Positions 5,913-6,232 of a DNA stretch of 6,232 nucleotides are shown in pieces. Made by a program: the position numbers and the translations under genes. The DNA is from Candidatus Eiseniibacteriota bacterium. GTDB lineage: Bacteria > Joyebacterota > Joyebacteria > Joyebacterales > Joyebacteraceae. How positions within the stretch are numbered: position 1 is the stretch's first letter; each line of letters opens with the position of its first letter. Location of the stretch: assembly GCA_030639555.1 (NCBI GenBank), contig DAOWCM010000132.1:1-6232 (forward strand), written 5' to 3'. Under the pieces are notes generated by a model. It saw only the letters and a list, made by a program, of their open reading frames with translations. It had not been told where the DNA came from and made no database searches.

Positions 5913-6232
5913 CTACTCCACCACGCCCAGCTTCCGGAGCCTGTCCCCGTTAGCCTTCGAGACCCGCACCCTCATCTCGAGGGCCTCCTCGCCGTTGTGC
6001 TTTGACAGAACCTCCCCCATCTCGTACACGGTCGATATCAGCCGTGCCTCGCTGTAGGGAATGGTGACGTTGAGGATCTCCTCCTTGCTCTCGACAAAAG
6101 CGCAGATGGCCCTCCGGATCTCCTCCAGACCCTCACCCTTGACCGCGCTCGCGAACACGGCGCCGGGGTACACCCGCCCGAGCCGCTCGAGCCCGCCTCT
6201 ATCAGTGAGCCGGTCGATCTTGTTGAAGATGA
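5913..6232 (-). CDS. hflX: HflX-type GTPase, C-terminal part (5' end outside the window)
   Basis: HflX is a ribosome-associated GTPase that splits or rescues stalled 70S ribosomes, notably under heat stress. Only about the last 106 residues are present. The first visible codons read IFNKIDRL, containing the G4 guanine-specificity motif NKID; the likely G5 loop is in VFASAVKGEGLEEI. After that comes the HflX C-terminal region with ESKEEILNVTIPYSEARLIS, VYEMGEV, and the end ALEMRVRVSKANGDRLRKLG before VVE and the TAG stop. The order of G4, G5 and a short tail starting with a (V)xIPY segment is characteristic of HflX rather than Era or Obg. The N-terminal domain and the G1-G3 motifs lie beyond the right edge. 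Transketolase follows 192 bp downstream on the same strand with its own promoter. Confidence 0.82.
   Translation of the reverse strand, partial: IFNKIDRLTDRGGLERLGRVYPGAVFASAVKGEGLEEIRRAICAFVESKEEILNVTIPYSEARLISTVYEMGEVLSKHNGEEALEMRVRVSKANGDRLRKLGVVE

Overview
This GC-rich window looks like chromosomal DNA from a bacterium, probably an uncultured lineage. Genes are densely packed and have clear Shine-Dalgarno sites and sigma70-type promoters. Nothing indicates a phage, plasmid, insertion sequence, CRISPR array or stable RNA gene. The first 54 residues of the leftmost gene resemble the start of exported gingipain-like (C25) proteins that are common in Eisenbacteria- and FCB-type metagenome bins. 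That placement is a weak inference.

Layout from left to right. (1) 1-164, minus: the 5' end of an exported protein with a clear signal peptide, cut by the window edge. (2) 165-438: a divergent control region. A strong minus-strand promoter would give the exported-protein gene a leader of about 195 nt with several hairpins. An extended -10 box on the plus strand serves the next gene. (3) 439-1305, plus: endonuclease IV (nfo) with all nine metal ligands. (4) 1306-1481: a second promoter and a leader with nested inverted repeats. (5) 1482-1937, plus: a one-cysteine BCP/PrxQ-type peroxiredoxin lacking the usual active-site proline. (6) 1965-3449, plus: a 494-residue GNAT acetyltransferase with a long uncharacterised C-terminal part, 27 bp after the peroxiredoxin and probably co-transcribed with it. 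(7) 3450-3584: a convergent gap with a strong terminator. (8) 3585-5720, minus: a full-length single-chain transketolase with a lysine-rich, histone-H1-like tail encoded by a 21-bp tandem repeat. (9) 5721-5912: the transketolase leader and promoter. (10) 5913-6232, minus: the C-terminal part of an HflX-type GTPase.

The recognisable genes are housekeeping and stress functions: base-excision repair, peroxide detoxification, the pentose phosphate pathway and ribosome rescue. Having nfo next to a peroxiredoxin is compatible with an oxidative-damage theme, but each has its own promoter, so this is only suggestive. I found no convincing new multi-gene system. The oddities most worth following are the basic repeat tail on the transketolase, the structured leader before the exported-protein gene, the paired inverted repeats before the peroxiredoxin, the altered peroxiredoxin active site, and the unknown C-terminal part of the acetyltransferase.
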